Positions 62,678-64,000 of a stretch of DNA of 64,000 bases are shown piece by piece (the first letter of the stretch is position 1; every line of letters begins with the position of its first letter). The notes beneath the pieces are model-generated. The model saw only the letters and a program-made list of their open reading frames with translations. It had not been told where the DNA came from and ran no database searches. This DNA is from Deltaproteobacteria bacterium. Its GTDB lineage: Bacteria; Myxococcota; JACRCW01. The DNA is taken from contig JACRCW010000169.1 of NCBI GenBank assembly GCA_016218805.1, positions 109,825 to 173,824 on the forward strand, in the 5' to 3' direction. Both the position numbers and the translations under genes were made by a program.

Positions 62678-62735
62678 GGTCTTCCGCTAACATCCCGCGC
62701 TCGCCCGCGCCAAGGAGCCGGGCAGCGAGGACACC

Positions 62736-64000
62736 GTGGACACGTTGCAAGCCAGGCCCTCCAACCCCGCCAACGCCGTGCGGCGTGACCCCCGCGAATC
62801 CACCCGCCGCCACGAACGCTTCGTCGTCCGCGCGCAGGCGCTGTTCTTTGCGCGCGTGGCGTTCCTGGTGCTGGGCTTCGGGGTGTTGCTGGTGGCTGAG
62901 TGGCGCGTGGCCGTGGGCGCCACAGGGCTGGGGACCGCGGCGTGGGCGGTGGTTGCTTTGGGGTACAGCGTCACCAACTACCTGCTCGTCCGTAACCAGA
63001 AGTACGGGCAGACCTTCACGTTTGCCACGCTGTGCCTGGACCTGGTGCTGCTGGTGTATCTGATTTCGCACTCCGGCGGCGTGCGCAGCCCCGTGATGGC
63101 GGCGCAACTGGTGTTCACCATCTTCTTTGCGCTGCTGTTCCCGTCCACCACGGCGCTCATCCCCCCGCTGCTGGCGCTCCCGGTGGCCGCGCGCGTGGAC
63201 CTCATGTTCAAGGCGGATGGGTGGACGGACTTCTTCTACCTGTTCTGGTACGCCGCGCTGGACGCCGTGCTGGTGTACGTCATGGTGTACCTCACCGGCC
63301 GCGAGGAACAGCAGACCACCGAGATTGCCCGCCTGGAACAGGAACTCAAGGCGCTGGCGGTGGTGGAGGAGCGCAACCGCCTGGCGCGCGAAATCCACGA
63401 CGGCCTGGGTGCCGCACTGTCCGGCCTCATCATCCAGGCGGAGTACGCGGGGTCCATCAGCCGCGAACCCGCCGTGAAGGCCGAACTCAAGGAACTCAAA
63501 GGCGCCGCGGAGGAAGCCATTGATGAGTTGCGCCGCGCGCTGGTGATGATGCGCAACGACTTCCAGCTGGTCCCCGCCCTGGAGAACGTGTGCTCCACGT
63601 TCAAGGCGCGTCACAAGCTGCCGTGTGACCTATCCCTGCGCGGCAACCCCCCGCGCCTCTCCAACGAGGCGCAACTCACCATCTTCCGCATCCTGCAGGA
63701 GAGCCTCACCAACATCTCCAAGCACGCCAACGCGCGGAAGGTGACCGTGTCCGTCAACTTCACGGTGGACGGCCTCACCATGACGGTGGCGGATGACGGC
63801 AAGGGGTTTGATATCCGCAACACGCCGCAGCACCACTACGGCCTGGTGAACATGCGCGAGCGCGCCCGGAAGGTGGGTGGCGACGTGCTGGTGGAGAGCG
63901 AACGCGGCCAGGGCACCACCGTCACCCTCATGCTGCACGGCCTCAACGGCGAAGCCACCATGGAAGCGGCCATCCCCGTCCGCTACACCGCCCACAAGCC
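62736..64000 (+). CDS. sensor histidine kinase of the NarL/DesK (HisKA_3) class, C-terminus cut
   Basis: About 421 codons are visible from a GTG at 62736, the frame being open to the window edge. Six membrane segments are likely in residues ~35-180. The dimerisation box ERNRLAREIHDGLGAALSGL places the phosphorylated His at 221. The ATPase domain shows LQESLTNISKHANA (N box) and VADDGKGFDI (G1). This is the class that normally pairs with NarL-type regulators; the partner is probably just past the edge. It is divergent from the protease-barrel operon and may control it. Confidence 0.9.
   Translation, partial: MDTLQARPSNPANAVRRDPRESTRRHERFVVRAQALFFARVAFLVLGFGVLLVAEWRVAVGATGLGTAAWAVVALGYSVTNYLLVRNQKYGQTFTFATLCLDLVLLVYLISHSGGVRSPVMAAQLVFTIFFALLFPSTTALIPPLLALPVAARVDLMFKADGWTDFFYLFWYAALDAVLVYVMVYLTGREEQQTTEIARLEQELKALAVVEERNRLAREIHDGLGAALSGLIIQAEYAGSISREPAVKAELKELKGAAEEAIDELRRALVMMRNDFQLVPALENVCSTFKARHKLPCDLSLRGNPPRLSNEAQLTIFRILQESLTNISKHANARKVTVSVNFTVDGLTMTVADDGKGFDIRNTPQHHYGLVNMRERARKVGGDVLVESERGQGTTVTLMLHGLNGEATMEAAIPVRYTAHK

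Overview
The window is G+C-rich, gene-dense DNA that reads like a Myxococcota (myxobacterium-like) chromosome. This is an inference from gene content: low-complexity Ser/Gly/Asp-rich lipoproteins, Cys-rich surface repeats, PPC-domain mega-proteins, SUMF1-like domains, a Hsp70 with a DnaJ-TPR partner, and the lysS-lolC-lolD order seen in delta-proteobacterial relatives. No phage, CRISPR array or rRNA was seen. One tRNA is present, tRNA-Leu(UAG).

Layout. 1-6.1 kb: an edge-truncated secreted repeat protein translationally coupled to a long-chain acyl-CoA synthetase, an unknown protein, and two lipoproteins. 6.2-12.4 kb: lysS, a large LolC/E-type permease, LolD, and a pseudokinase/SUMF1-like protein overlapping lolD. 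12.4-13.0 kb: no recognisable gene. 13.0-15.3 kb: two tandem paralogous membrane proteins of a myxobacterial-type family. 15.2-20.9 kb: a membrane phosphodiesterase-superfamily protein, a Tat-type small subunit with a GMC oxidoreductase, and three orphan envelope genes. 20.9-25.7 kb: a DUF188 protein, nuoH and nuoG without other nuo genes, and an ArsA-type ATPase. 25.8-32.0 kb: a PAS histidine kinase, DnaJ-TPR protein, divergent Hsp70, DivIVA-like protein and a DUF167 protein. 32.0-36.7 kb: two repeat-rich surface lipoproteins. 36.8-40.8 kb: sugar-nucleotide epimerase, glycosyltransferase and asparagine synthase. 40.8-44.1 kb: a membrane-anchored retropepsin-like protease, a probable gene fragment, and an SH3-domain secreted protein. 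44.5-48.8 kb: beta-carbonic anhydrase overlapping a SulP transporter, lipA and an acyltransferase. 48.9-50.9 kb: tRNA-Leu, tig, clpP. 50.9-53.7 kb: a disrupted locus in which the 3' end of galT is duplicated around a cassette. 53.7-64 kb: an SH3 protein, a Cys-rich lipoprotein, MarC, an unknown protein, a beta-barrel plus HExxH lipoprotein operon, and an edge-truncated NarL-type histidine kinase.

The most notable region is 50,864-52,763. A 143-bp core from the end of galT (6 mismatches by eye, with weaker similarity extending outward) occurs twice. Between the copies lie a truncated LigB/DODA-type dioxygenase start, an intact yceI-like gene with a palindromic operator-like site, and a decayed IS91-family transposase. 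The simplest reading is that an ancestral clpP-galT junction was split by acquired DNA that left a mutated galT tail behind. Other signals worth attention are a perfect 27-bp palindrome upstream of nuoG (24,623-24,649), a protein family with a C-x-x-x-S-C signature present three times, and a probable fragment of one member near 42.5 kb.
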